This document shows positions 7,925 to 16,464 of a stretch of 64,000 nt of DNA, piece by piece. Positions within the stretch are counted from its first letter, which is position 1; every line of letters begins with the position of its first letter. The notes under the pieces are model-generated. The model did no database searches. It had not been told where the DNA came from and saw nothing but the letters and a program-made list of their open reading frames with translations. Position numbers and translations under genes: made by a program. This DNA is from Rhodanobacteraceae bacterium (GTDB lineage: Bacteria; Pseudomonadota; Gammaproteobacteria; Xanthomonadales; Rhodanobacteraceae), in assembly GCA_030123585.1 (NCBI GenBank), contig CP126120.1, forward strand, positions 1,799,001 to 1,863,000, given 5' to 3'.

Positions 7925-8785
7925 TCACTCGAGGTTCTGCACCTGTTCGCGCATCTGCTCGATCAGCACCTTCAGGTCCACCGCGGCGCGGGTGCTGCGG
8001 GAGTCGACGGACTTGGACGCCAGCGTGTTGGCTTCGCGGTTGAACTCCTGCATCAGGAAATCGAGGCGCCGCCCGACCGGTTCGTCCAGCGCGAGGATGC
8101 GGCGCGCTTCGCCGACATGCGCGTCGAGCCGATCGAGTTCCTCGTCCACGTCGATGCGCGACAGTTGCAGCACCAGTTCCTGTTCGAGGCGCCCGGGATC
8201 GGCGGCCTGCTTCAGTTCGGCCAGCCGCGCTTCCAGTTTCGCGCGCAGGGCCGTGCGGATATCGGGCAATACCGCGCGCACCTCGGCGACGATACGTTCG
8301 ATGCCATCCAGGCGTTCGCGCAGTGCCGCGGCAAGTTTCTCGCCCTCGCGTTCGCGCCCGGCGATGAACTCGTCCAGCGTGCGATCCAGCAACGCCAGCG
8401 CGGCCTGCCCCAATCCGGCCTGGTCGAGTTCCGGCTTCACCAGCAGTCCCGGCCAATCCAGCAGCCCGGCGAAATCGGTGGCAAGTTGCGGGAAGCGCAC
8501 CTTCAACGCGTTCGCGACCGCGGCCAGTTGCGTCGCGGTGCGTTCGTCCAGCAACAGGTCGGTCGCCGAAGCGGGCGCGCGATAGCGAAACGTGACATCG
8601 ACCTTGCCGCGCGACAGCCGCGCACCGATGAGTTCGCGCAGCGCGGGTTCCAGCGTGCGCAGTTCGTCGGGCAAGCGCACGCCGGTTTCCAGGAAGCGCG
8701 AGTTGACCGCGCGCAGTTCGCACGCCAGCCAGCCCTGCGGGGTGGTCGCCTCGTCGTTCGCGTAGGCGGTCATGCTGCGGATCAT
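7925..8785 (-). CDS. yicC: YicC-family endoribonuclease
   Basis: Member of the YicC/YloC family, recently shown in other bacteria to be an endoribonuclease that acts on small RNAs. The start [11 protein letters not shown] is the characteristic N-terminus, followed by [20 protein letters not shown] and [12 protein letters not shown]. The C-terminal DUF1732 block ends with [20 protein letters not shown] and [13 protein letters not shown], as in the family. The product is 286 aa. It is divergent from rph, with 71 nt between the two starts. Confidence 0.95.
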   Translation of the reverse strand: MIRSMTAYANDEATTPQGWLACELRAVNSRFLETGVRLPDELRTLEPALRELIGARLSRGKVDVTFRYRAPASATDLLLDERTATQLAAVANALKVRFPQLATDFAGLLDWPGLLVKPELDQAGLGQAALALLDRTLDEFIAGREREGEKLAAALRERLDGIERIVAEVRAVLPDIRTALRAKLEARLAELKQAADPGRLEQELVLQLSRIDVDEELDRLDAHVGEARRILALDEPVGRRLDFLMQEFNREANTLASKSVDSRSTRAAVDLKVLIEQMREQVQNLE

Positions 8786-8856
8786 GCGTGGGCTTCCGGG
8801 TCGGCGCGGCAAAGCGCGATGGTAAACTGTCCGGCCCTGCGCGGAAACTTTTTGCG

Positions 8857-9582
8857 ATGCCAGCCACCCGCCCTTCCGGCCGCGCGCCCGACCAGTTGCG
8901 CGCCGTCACCATCGAACGCGGTTTCACCCGGCATGCGGAAGGATCGGTGCTGATTTCCTGCGGCGACACCCGCGTGCTGTGCACCGCCAGCGTCGAGGAA
9001 CGCGTGCCGCCGTGGCTGCGCGGCAAGGGCGAAGGCTGGGTCACCGCCGAGTACGGCATGCTGCCGCGCGCCACCAGCGAACGCACCCAGCGCGAAGCCG
9101 CGCGCGGCGGCCAGGGCGGCCGCACCATGGAAATCCAGCGCCTGATCGGACGCTCGTTGCGCGCGTGCGTGGACCGCGCGGCACTGGGTGAGCGCGTGAT
9201 CACGCTGGACTGCGACGTGCTGCAGGCCGACGGCGGCACCCGCACCGCGGCGATCACCGGCGCGTACGTCGCGCTGGTCGATGCCGTGAACGGCCTGCTG
9301 AAGCGCGGCGCGCTGAAAGCCAACCCGATCCACGGCGCGGTGGCAGCGGTGTCGGTGGGCATCCATCAGGGTACGCCGGTGCTCGATCTCGATTACGCGG
9401 AAGATTCGAACTGCGACACCGACATGAACGTGGTGATGAACGACGGCGGCGGTTTCATCGAACTGCAGGGCACCGCCGAGGGCCACGCGTTCCGCCGCGA
9501 GGAACTGGATGCGCTGCTGGCGCTGGCGCAGAAAGGCATCGGCGAGTTGATCGACGCGCAGCGCGCGGCACTGAAGTCGTGA
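8857..9582 (+). CDS. rph: Ribonuclease PH (tRNA 3'-end maturation)
   Basis: Phosphorolytic 3'-5' exoribonuclease that trims tRNA precursors. The 241-aa product from the ATG at 8857 has [47 protein letters not shown] and the conserved [11 protein letters not shown] phosphate/metal region. Length is normal. A TAAACT element at 8823-8828 could be its -10 box. Its stop overlaps the GTG start of rdgB (GTGA). Confidence 0.97.
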   Translation: MPATRPSGRAPDQLRAVTIERGFTRHAEGSVLISCGDTRVLCTASVEERVPPWLRGKGEGWVTAEYGMLPRATSERTQREAARGGQGGRTMEIQRLIGRSLRACVDRAALGERVITLDCDVLQADGGTRTAAITGAYVALVDAVNGLLKRGALKANPIHGAVAAVSVGIHQGTPVLDLDYAEDSNCDTDMNVVMNDGGGFIELQGTAEGHAFRREELDALLALAQKGIGELIDAQRAALKS

Positions 9583-10199
9583 AAATCGTGCTGGCCAGCA
9601 GCAACGCCGGCAAGCTGGCGGAGTTGCACGACTTGTTGGCCGACACCGGCATCGAGCTTGTCTCCAAGCGCGACTTCGACATCCCCGATCCCGACGAAAC
9701 CGGCACCACCTTCGTCGAGAACGCCATCATCAAGGCGCGCCACGCGGCCGCCGCGTCCGGCCTGCCGGCGCTGGCCGACGATTCCGGCATCTGCGTGGAT
9801 GCGCTGGGCGGCGCGCCTGGGCTCGACTCGGCCATCTATGCCGGCATCCACGGCGCGGACGAAGCCAACAACGACAAGCTGCTGTGTGCGCTTGCGGACG
9901 TGCCCGACGAGCAGCGCACCGCGCATTACACCTGCGTGATGGTGCTGCTGCGCAGCGCCGTCGACCCCGATCCGGTCATCGCGACCGGCCGCTGGCCAGG
10001 GCGCATCCTGCACGCGCGACGCGGCAGCAACGGCTTCGGTTACGACCCGCTGTTCCTGCCCGACGACGGCGGCGGCCTGTCTTCGGGCGAACTCGAACCC
10101 GCCGTGAAAAACCGCATCAGCCATCGCGGGCTGGCGCTGGCGGCGCTGCGCCAGATGCTGTTATCCCCCTCTCCCGCTTGCGGGAGAGGGCTGGCGTAA
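9579..10199 (+). CDS. rdgB: RdgB/HAM1 dITP/XTP pyrophosphatase
   Basis: Hydrolyses non-canonical purine triphosphates (dITP, XTP) and so keeps them out of DNA. The GTG at 9579 overlaps the rph stop. Motifs are [10 protein letters not shown] near the N-terminus, [30 protein letters not shown] and [11 protein letters not shown]. The last dozen residues ([11 protein letters not shown]) are not family sequence: they are translated from a CTCTCCCGC palindromic repeat that also supplies the stop codon. The native C-terminus has therefore been replaced or extended. Confidence 0.95.
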   Translation: MKIVLASSNAGKLAELHDLLADTGIELVSKRDFDIPDPDETGTTFVENAIIKARHAAAASGLPALADDSGICVDALGGAPGLDSAIYAGIHGADEANNDKLLCALADVPDEQRTAHYTCVMVLLRSAVDPDPVIATGRWPGRILHARRGSNGFGYDPLFLPDDGGGLSSGELEPAVKNRISHRGLALAALRQMLLSPSPACGRGLA

Positions 10200-10206
10200 G
10201 GGGGGA
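10164..10206. repeat. Left copy of inverted repeat bracketing the DUF559 gene
   Basis: 43-nt sequence built around the hairpin CTCTCCCGC/GCGGGAGAG. Its reverse complement matches the copy at 10552-10592 almost completely over the last 30 nt and partly over the first 13. It contains the rdgB stop codon and ends 3 nt before the TTG start of the DUF559 frame. Confidence 0.9.
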
Positions 10207-10209
10207 AGT

Positions 10210-11925
10210 TTGGAAAAGCGCAGGAAAATCGCGAATGCGCGTTTATTGCGGCGCCAGGAAACCGACGCAGAGCGTCGCTTGTGGCGATTTCTGCGCAATC
10301 GTCAACTCAGCGGCTACCGTTTTCGTCGCCAAGTTCCATTGGGGCGATTCATCGCCGATTTCGTCTGCATGGATGCGAAGGTCATCGTGGAGCTCGATGG
10401 CGGCCAGCACGCCGACCGTATCGCTGGCGACACGGCGCGCACGCAATACCTGGAGCGCGGCGGGTTTCGCGTGCTGCGCTTCTGGAACGACGATGCACGG
10501 CTTCGCACCGAAGTCGTACTCGAGCAAATCCTGCAGGCGTTGCGCGACGTCTCCCCTCACCCCAACCCTCTCCCGCAAGCGGGAGAGGGGGAAGAGCAAA
10601 CGCGGCGGCTGTACCCGAAGGAAGAGAGGTGCGCGCCCCGAGTCCCGAGTCCCGAGAAACTCGCCGCTCCTGCGGCTCGCCCAAGAGCTGCCATCCATGG
10701 CCAAGAGCTCCGTGACCATCGACTACGCCGATGTTCGCTCCGGCGTCCTGCCTTCGCAGTCCGAGTCCCGCTTTCTCTTTACATCCACATCCCCTGGTGC
10801 GTGAAGAAGTGCCCGTACTGCGATTTCAATTCGCACGGGCTGCGCGCGGCGATGCCGGAGCGCGAATACGTGGCCGCGCTGCTGGCGGACCTCGATGGTG
10901 ACTCGGCCGACTTCGGCGATGCCGTTCGGGACCGCGAAATCATCAGCGTGTTCTTCGGCGGCGGCACGCCCAGCCTGTTCGCACCGGATTCGATCGCGGC
11001 GATTCTCGATGGTGCGTGCCAACGCATTCCGTTCGCGCACGACTGCGAGATCACGCTGGAAACCAATCCGGGCACGGTCGAGCACGGGTGCTTCGACGGT
11101 TATCTTGCGGCCGGGGTCAACCGCATCAGTTTCGGCGTGCAGAGCTTCGACGACGAAAAATTGCGGGTGTTGGGGCGCATCCATTCATCGGCCGAAGCCG
11201 AAGCCGCGATCAAGCTGGCGCAGGATGCCGGCTACACCAACGTCAACCTGGACCTGATGTACGCGCTGCCCAACCAGACCCTCGACGGCGCGCTCGCCGA
11301 CGTCGAACGCGCGATCGCATTGCAGCCTGCGCACCTCTCGCACTACCAGTTGACGCTGGAACCCGGCACGCCGTTCGCGAAGACGCCGCCGCCGTTGCCC
11401 GACCACGATGCCGCCTGGGACATGCAGGAAGCCTGTCAGGCGCGCCTGGCCGAAGCCGGCTACGCGCAATACGAGGTTTCCGCGTACGCCCAACCGGGAA
11501 GGCGTTGCCGCCACAACCTCAATTACTGGGAGTTCGGCGATTACCTCGGGATCGGCGCGGGCGCGCACGGGAAGGTCACGGACCCATCGCACGCAATCCG
11601 CCGCTGCTGGAAAACCCGTTCGCCGGTCGCCTACCTGCAAAGCGCAGGAACGCCGCAACGCATCGGCGGCGATGAAACCGTCGCCGCGGAGCAACTGCCG
11701 TTCGAATTCGTGTTGAACGCGCTGCGCCTGAACGACGGCGTCACGATGGACGCTTTCACCGCACGCACCGGATTGCCGGTCGAGGCCATCACGGCGCCCT
11801 TGCGCGACGCTCGCCGCAACGGCTGGCTGACCGGAGATCCAGCCCGCCTGCAACCCACCGCGCTCGGCCGGCGCTTCCTCAACGACCTGATCGAGCTGTT
11901 CCTGCCGGAACCCGCGCATGCCTGA
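10210..11925 (+). CDS. hemW: DUF559 endonuclease-like domain fused in frame to HemW radical-SAM heme chaperone
   Basis: One open frame of 571 codons covers two normally separate proteins. Residues 1-114 are a DUF559 (Vsr/restriction-endonuclease-fold) domain with DAERRLWRFLRNRQL, FRRQVPLGRFIADFVC (D50), VELDGGQH (E61, D63) and RVLRFWNDD. Residues 115-187 are repeat-derived linker. From about 188 the sequence is HemW: LSLYIHIPWC with C197-x3-C201-x2-C204 for the 4Fe-4S cluster, FFGGGTPSLF, VNRISFGVQSF and HNLNYWEFGDYLGIGAGAHG. The HemW part is 384 aa, normal for the family. The DUF559 start is a TTG at 10210. No ATG, GTG or TTG lies in frame between the right-hand repeat and the HemW core, so HemW is either made as this fusion or from a non-standard start. 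rdgB-hemW is a conserved pair, so DUF559 is the insertion. Confidence 0.85.
   Translation: MEKRRKIANARLLRRQETDAERRLWRFLRNRQLSGYRFRRQVPLGRFIADFVCMDAKVIVELDGGQHADRIAGDTARTQYLERGGFRVLRFWNDDARLRTEVVLEQILQALRDVSPHPNPLPQAGEGEEQTRRLYPKEERCAPRVPSPEKLAAPAARPRAAIHGQELRDHRLRRCSLRRPAFAVRVPLSLYIHIPWCVKKCPYCDFNSHGLRAAMPEREYVAALLADLDGDSADFGDAVRDREIISVFFGGGTPSLFAPDSIAAILDGACQRIPFAHDCEITLETNPGTVEHGCFDGYLAAGVNRISFGVQSFDDEKLRVLGRIHSSAEAEAAIKLAQDAGYTNVNLDLMYALPNQTLDGALADVERAIALQPAHLSHYQLTLEPGTPFAKTPPPLPDHDAAWDMQEACQARLAEAGYAQYEVSAYAQPGRRCRHNLNYWEFGDYLGIGAGAHGKVTDPSHAIRRCWKTRSPVAYLQSAGTPQRIGGDETVAAEQLPFEFVLNALRLNDGVTMDAFTARTGLPVEAITAPLRDARRNGWLTGDPARLQPTALGRRFLNDLIELFLPEPAHA
10552..10592. repeat. Right copy of inverted repeat bracketing the DUF559 gene
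   Basis: 41-nt sequence around the hairpin CTCTCCCGC/GCGGGAGAG, inverted relative to the copy at 10164-10206. The DUF559 reading frame runs through it without a stop (encoding [11 protein letters not shown]) and on into the hemW linker. Confidence 0.9.
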
Positions 11926-12100
11926 CCTCGCGCCCGTGCACTGCCCCTATTGCGGCGAGGCCATTGAACTCGTGGTGGACGCCTCGGCGGGTTCGGCGGC
12001 CTACGTCGAGGATTGCCCGGTATGCTGCCGGCCCATTCAGGTACGGCTGGACGTGTCCGGGGACGAATTCTCGGTCCAGGTCGGCACCGACGACGAGTGA
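11918..12100 (+). CDS. CPXCG-motif zinc-ribbon small protein
   Basis: 60-aa cysteine-rich protein of the CPXCG family (Pfam Zn-ribbon type). Two metal-binding knuckles are visible: C9-P-Y-C12 and C33-P-V-C36, with an extra Cys37. The C-terminal half is acidic. The ATG overlaps the end of hemW by 8 nt, so it is probably cotranslated with it. The molecular role of the family is not established. Confidence 0.88.
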   Translation: MPDLAPVHCPYCGEAIELVVDASAGSAAYVEDCPVCCRPIQVRLDVSGDEFSVQVGTDDE

Positions 12101-12198
12101 AACCGCTCATGGCGCTTTGCCGCGGGCATGCCTAGAATCGCGGCATCGGCGGGCAGCCTGCTGGCAGGGAGCTTGCATGCGACCCCCGGGGGAAATCG

Positions 12199-14448
12199 AT
12201 GGACATGACCATGCCGACACTCGCTGACCGCGGCGACCTGGCACCACGCGCCCGCCACCTGCTGGCGCAACAGCTGGCGGAGTGCGGCGCCCTGCTGGAA
12301 CCGCTGCTGCGCAACGTGCTGGACGACCTGGAACACGAACTGTTCCGGATTGCCGAGCAGTCCAGCGGCGGGCAGACCCAGCACGAGGCCATGGAATCGC
12401 TGCGTGAGCTGAAGCGTACGCGTCCGCGTTTCCAGGGCAAGCTGATGGCCTTGCTGGAACGCCGCTTCGCAAACGTCGGCCAGCCGCAGGCGGACACGGC
12501 ACGCGAGTACGAACACCGCAACGGCGAGGGGCTGGCGCTGGTCGATCCGCACGAATTCGACGAAAGCATGGCGCTGGACGATCTGTCCGCCCGCACCGAA
12601 CTGCACGCCGGCAACGCCATCTTCGATCTGTGCCATCGCTACGCGGTGCTGCTGGCCGCGCCACCGCTGGACAACGACGCCCTGCCCTCCGGGCCGCACA
12701 TGCTGGCCGTGGTACTGGGCGAGGCCGCGGGCGACCTCGGCCTGCAGCGCGAGCAGCGGCTGCTGTTCTACCGGCTGTGCGATCGCCGCTTGTTTGGCGC
12801 GGCCGAGTCGTTCTATGGGCGGCTCAACGACCACCTGAAGTCTTCCGGCATCCTGCCCGACCTGCGCAGCTACCTGCCCAAGCGCGCTGGCTCGACGACG
12901 CGTCCTGCGCAGGCCGAGACGCCCGCGCCCGCAGCCGGCGCGCCGCAAACGCCTGCGTCGAATGCACCGGCGCCGATCGCACCCGCACCGATCGCGCCGG
13001 TCACCAATTTCACGGCGCCGCCCCCCGGCATGGGGGAACTGCACAGCCTGCTCGACGCGCGCCGCCACGCGCTGTATCCCGAGGCCGAGGCGGCTGCAGC
13101 GCAATCGGCGCAGTTCGCGTCGATGCCGGAACTGCAGGAAGCGCTCGCGGCCCTGCAGGCGATGCCCTCGCGCAAGCCCGGCCCGCAAACGGGCGAGACC
13201 CTGAACAACAACCTGATGGCCGAACTGCGCCGCAGCGCGCACGGCGGCCCGGTGCAACTGCAGCCCGAGCATCGCGACGCGATGGACCTGGTCGGCCTCC
13301 TCTACGACCAGCTCCTCGCCGAAACGCGCGACCAGGGCATCGCACAGCAACTGCTCGCGAGCCTGCAGGTGCCGTTACTGCGGATCGCGCTGTCCGACAG
13401 CGACTTCTTCACCACCCGCAACCATCCGGCGCGCCGCTTGCTCAACTTGGTGCTGGAAACCGCCAACCTGTGGCTGGACCGCAGCGGCGACCACTTCGAT
13501 GCCGCGCTGAACCAGCGGCTGCAGCGTTCCGTGCAACGCGTCGCCGCCGAATACCGGGGCGACATCGGCGTGGTCGAGCGCGAAGCCGACGACCTCGACT
13601 CGCACCTGCGCCTGATCAGCCGCCGCGCCGAAATCGCCGAACGGCGCCAGGTCGAGGCCGCACAGGGCCGCGACCGGCTGCGCGAAGCGCGCGCCACAGC
13701 CAGTGCGGCGGTCGCCAAGCGCCTCGCCGGCCGCAAGACCACGCCGCTGGTGCGCGCGCTGCTGGAAAACGCATGGACAGACGCGCTCACCATCACCCTG
13801 CTGCGCGAGGGCGAGAACAGCGAAGCCTATCGCCGCCGGTTGGCCGCCGCCGACCAGTTGCTGGGCTCGCCGATGGAGCGCGACGACACCCGGCTGGCCG
13901 CGGATTTCAACCACGGCCTGACCCAGGTCGGTCTGCAGGCCAGTGAGGCCGACCAGATCACTCGCTACGCGCTGGACCTGCCGCAGCAGCGTCCGGCCTC
14001 GCCGACGGTTCCGCCGCCGCCCAGTCAGACCGAGCTGCTGATTCGCCTGAAGTCACGCCGCAAATCCGACGACGAGGAAACCTCGCCGGCGGCGGAAGCC
14101 GTCGCGCGCAAGCTGGCGCTGACGCCCAGCGAGCGGCGTGCGCTGGACAGCCTGAAAAAATTGCCGTTCGGAAGCTGGCTGGAATTCACCATCAACCAGC
14201 AGGGTCAGAAGGCCGCGCGCAAGCTGGCCTGGTACGCGCCCACCAGCGGCCGCTGCCTGCTGGTCAATGCGCGCGGGGCCGCCGCGCCTGAACGCACGCT
14301 GGATCAGGTGGCGCGGCTGATGGCGCGCGGCCAGGTTTCCGTCATTCCGCGCCAGGATGGCGGTATGATCGACCGCGCTTGGAACGCCTTGGTGGCAGGG
14401 TTGCGAAAATTCGGCCGAAGCAACGAAACCAGTGAGACCGCGACATGA
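12199..14448 (+). CDS. DUF1631 family protein
   Basis: 749-aa protein of the DUF1631 family, often misnamed thymidine phosphorylase in Xanthomonadales; the true function is unknown. The N-terminal half is helical and charged (LLEPLLRNVLDDLEHELFRIAEQ; DPHEFDESMALDDLSARTEL). A low-complexity Ala/Pro stretch spans about 235-275. A second helical block includes VGLLYDQLLAETRDQGIAQQ. The C-terminal region (about 645-740: LKKLPFGSWLEFTINQQGQ, KLAWYAPTSGRCLLVNARG) looks like a small beta-barrel resembling a PilZ fold (inference). Its stop overlaps the ATG of a PilZ gene. No signal peptide or membrane helix was seen. A TAGAAT -10-like element is at 12133-12138. Confidence 0.88.
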   Translation: MDMTMPTLADRGDLAPRARHLLAQQLAECGALLEPLLRNVLDDLEHELFRIAEQSSGGQTQHEAMESLRELKRTRPRFQGKLMALLERRFANVGQPQADTAREYEHRNGEGLALVDPHEFDESMALDDLSARTELHAGNAIFDLCHRYAVLLAAPPLDNDALPSGPHMLAVVLGEAAGDLGLQREQRLLFYRLCDRRLFGAAESFYGRLNDHLKSSGILPDLRSYLPKRAGSTTRPAQAETPAPAAGAPQTPASNAPAPIAPAPIAPVTNFTAPPPGMGELHSLLDARRHALYPEAEAAAAQSAQFASMPELQEALAALQAMPSRKPGPQTGETLNNNLMAELRRSAHGGPVQLQPEHRDAMDLVGLLYDQLLAETRDQGIAQQLLASLQVPLLRIALSDSDFFTTRNHPARRLLNLVLETANLWLDRSGDHFDAALNQRLQRSVQRVAAEYRGDIGVVEREADDLDSHLRLISRRAEIAERRQVEAAQGRDRLREARATASAAVAKRLAGRKTTPLVRALLENAWTDALTITLLREGENSEAYRRRLAAADQLLGSPMERDDTRLAADFNHGLTQVGLQASEADQITRYALDLPQQRPASPTVPPPPSQTELLIRLKSRRKSDDEETSPAAEAVARKLALTPSERRALDSLKKLPFGSWLEFTINQQGQKAARKLAWYAPTSGRCLLVNARGAAAPERTLDQVARLMARGQVSVIPRQDGGMIDRAWNALVAGLRKFGRSNETSETAT

Positions 14449-14786
14449 ACGATGAACGTCGCAGCGCCCCGCGCAAACCGATCTCCGCACCGATCGAGGT
14501 GGTCGACAGCATCAGCGGCGAAAACATCGGACGGGTCGGCAATCTCTCGCGCAACGGCATGATGCTGATCTGCCACCGTCCCCTGCGCGACGATGCGCTC
14601 TACCAATTGCGCTTCCGGCTGCCGAACCAGCACGGCGCCACGGCGGAAATCGAAACCGGCGTGCACACGATGTGGACGGAACAGGCCGCGATCAACGGCT
14701 ACCAGTGGTCGGGGTTGCGCATCATCTCCATCAGCGGCACCGCGGCCGCATCGCTGGACAAGTGGCTGGACAGCGTCGCGGCATGA
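14445..14786 (+). CDS. PilZ-domain c-di-GMP receptor
   Basis: 113-aa single-domain PilZ protein. Both c-di-GMP-binding signatures are intact: RxxxR (R6-SAP-R10) and N33-L-S-R-N-G38. The rest follows the PilZ beta-barrel pattern (LYQLRFRLP, IETGVHTMW, WSGLRIISIS). The ATG overlaps the DUF1631 stop as ATGA, so the two products are probably made in proportion and may act together. The output could be motility, pili or envelope and cannot be told from sequence. Confidence 0.92.
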   Translation: MNDERRSAPRKPISAPIEVVDSISGENIGRVGNLSRNGMMLICHRPLRDDALYQLRFRLPNQHGATAEIETGVHTMWTEQAAINGYQWSGLRIISISGTAAASLDKWLDSVAA

Positions 14787-14843
14787 TTTTTTTGCGATCG
14801 TCCATGATCGCTGCTTCGATTGATCTCATCGCCCCTTGCAGGC

Positions 14844-14898
14844 TTCTGGTGCGATACGCACCAGAACGCACATCCATGTGCTGACTTTTCACGAAAGC
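14844..14898 (-). repeat. Palindromic interspersed repeat (ATGGAT-apex family)
   Basis: Between pilZ and pepQ lies a perfect 10-bp stem with a 3-nt loop (14844-14866) followed by GCACAT/ATGTGC (14868-14881), whose minus-strand apex is ATGGAT. The adjacent minus-strand sequence GCTTTCGTGAAAAGTCAG recurs at 58559-58576 and, with one change, near 40986. The remainder of the 171-nt spacer shows nothing else clear apart from a T-run just after pilZ. Confidence 0.8.
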
Positions 14899-14957
14899 GC
14901 TTTGCTTTGCGGCGCGCTTCGCCGCATCATGGCAGTCCCGATCAACGCACCGCCGCC

Positions 14958-16292
14958 ATGACCGCTGCTCCGCAAGACAACCTTTCCGCGCTGTATCCCG
15001 CACACCTCGCCGAAATCGAGCAACGCAGCGCCGATGCGCTGGCCGCCTGCGGACGTGACACGCTGGCCGTGGCGGCAGGGATGCCGCACGACTGGTTCCT
15101 CGACGACCAGGGCCGCCCGTTCAAGGCCAACCCGCATTTCCTGCACTGGCTGCCGCTGGCCGAAGCGCCGGGAAGCTGGGTGGTTTACACGCCGGGCAGG
15201 AAACCGAAACTGATTTTCCTGCAGCCGCGCGATTACTGGCACGTGGTGCCCGCCGCGCCTTCCGGTTACTGGGTCGAGCACTTCGACATCGTCACCATCC
15301 GCACACCGGATGACGCGCGCACACATCTTCCGAAAGATCCGTCGCGCTGCGCGATCATCGGTGAAGCCAACGCGGCGGTTGGCGACATCAAACCGGACAA
15401 TCCTGCAGCCGCGTTGAACCTGCTGCATTACCGGCGCGCGTTCAAGACGCCGTACGAAGTCACCATGATGCGCGTCGCCAGCAAGCTTGGTGTGCACGGC
15501 CACCGCGCCGCGGAAAAGGCGTTCCGCGAAGGTTGGTCGGAATTCGACATCCACTGCGAATTTCTGAAGGCCACGCGCCTGGCCGAACACCAGTTGCCCT
15601 ACGGCAACATCATCGCACTGGACGCGCACGGCGCGGTGCTGCACTACATGCACTTCGACCGTAATCCGCCCGCGCACGCGCATTCGTTCCTGATCGACGC
15701 CGGCGGTCAGTTCCACGGCTACGCCTCCGACATCACGCGCACCTATGCGTCACCCGACGCCGGCGAGTTTCAATCATTGATCGATGCCGTCGAAAAGGCG
15801 CAACAGGGTTTCTGCGCCAAGGTGCGCGCAGGCCAAAGCTATCCCGAACTGCACGTCCACGCGCACCACGTGCTGATGCAAGCCATGCACGACCAGGGCT
15901 TCATCACCTGCTCACCGGAAGCGGCAGTCGCGAACGGCATCTCATCGGCGTTCTTCCCGCACGGGCTCGGGCATTTGATCGGGCTGCAGGTACACGACGT
16001 CGCCGGTTTCGCGCGCGACGAGCAAGGCCACACGATTCCGAAACCCGAGGGCCATCCCTACCTGCGCTGCACGCGCACGTTGCAGCCCGGGATGGCCGTC
16101 ACCATCGAACCCGGTCTGTATTTCATCGACATGCTGCTGACCGAACTGAAAGCGAAACCCGCCGCGAAGGATGTCGCGTGGAACAAGGTAAATGCGTTCC
16201 GCAAGTACGGCGGCATCCGCATCGAGGACGACGTGGTGTGCACCGACGGTGATCCGATGAACCTGACGCGCGAGGCGTTCGCGGCGGCGTAA
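14958..16292 (+). CDS. pepQ: Xaa-Pro dipeptidase (prolidase)
   Basis: Cleaves dipeptides with C-terminal proline. The ATG at 14958 gives a 444-aa protein of typical PepQ length. The N-terminal creatinase-like domain runs to about 165. The pita-bread metallopeptidase domain shows its dinuclear-metal ligands: D in FLIDAGGQFHGY and ASDITRTYA, H in FPHGLGHLIGLQVHDV, E in VTIEPGLYFI and E in GGIRIEDDV. The in-frame extension upstream to 14820 runs through repeat sequence and is not coding. It is transcribed in the same direction as pilZ but 171 nt away. Confidence 0.96.
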   Translation: MTAAPQDNLSALYPAHLAEIEQRSADALAACGRDTLAVAAGMPHDWFLDDQGRPFKANPHFLHWLPLAEAPGSWVVYTPGRKPKLIFLQPRDYWHVVPAAPSGYWVEHFDIVTIRTPDDARTHLPKDPSRCAIIGEANAAVGDIKPDNPAAALNLLHYRRAFKTPYEVTMMRVASKLGVHGHRAAEKAFREGWSEFDIHCEFLKATRLAEHQLPYGNIIALDAHGAVLHYMHFDRNPPAHAHSFLIDAGGQFHGYASDITRTYASPDAGEFQSLIDAVEKAQQGFCAKVRAGQSYPELHVHAHHVLMQAMHDQGFITCSPEAAVANGISSAFFPHGLGHLIGLQVHDVAGFARDEQGHTIPKPEGHPYLRCTRTLQPGMAVTIEPGLYFIDMLLTELKAKPAAKDVAWNKVNAFRKYGGIRIEDDVVCTDGDPMNLTREAFAAA

Positions 16293-16433
16293 CGCCACCG
16301 TGCGCGACTGGTAGAAAGCGGGCCTCCGTGTGCTGCCTGGCTCTATTACGAAAATGGGCTTCAGCCGCCTGGCCGACGATTTCGTACCGAAGCCGATAGC
16401 GGGTAACATTGCGGCGGGACGAACTGGAAGAAT

Positions 16434-16449
16434 CACTCACCAGTGAGTG
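16434..16449. promoter_or_regulatory. Inverted repeat upstream of the MBL-fold gene
   Basis: CACTCAC and GTGAGTG separated by CA form a 16-nt palindrome just upstream of the GGAGGA ribosome-binding site of the next gene. It could be an operator or an mRNA hairpin near the ribosome-binding site; no binding protein is suggested by the neighbours. Confidence 0.4.
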
Positions 16450-16464
16450 TCGGAGGATGCGCCC

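Noticed and set aside
10804-10812. GTG inside the hemW core as an independent start
   Set aside because: It would remove the first strand and first Cys of the radical-SAM cluster motif, so the product would not be functional.
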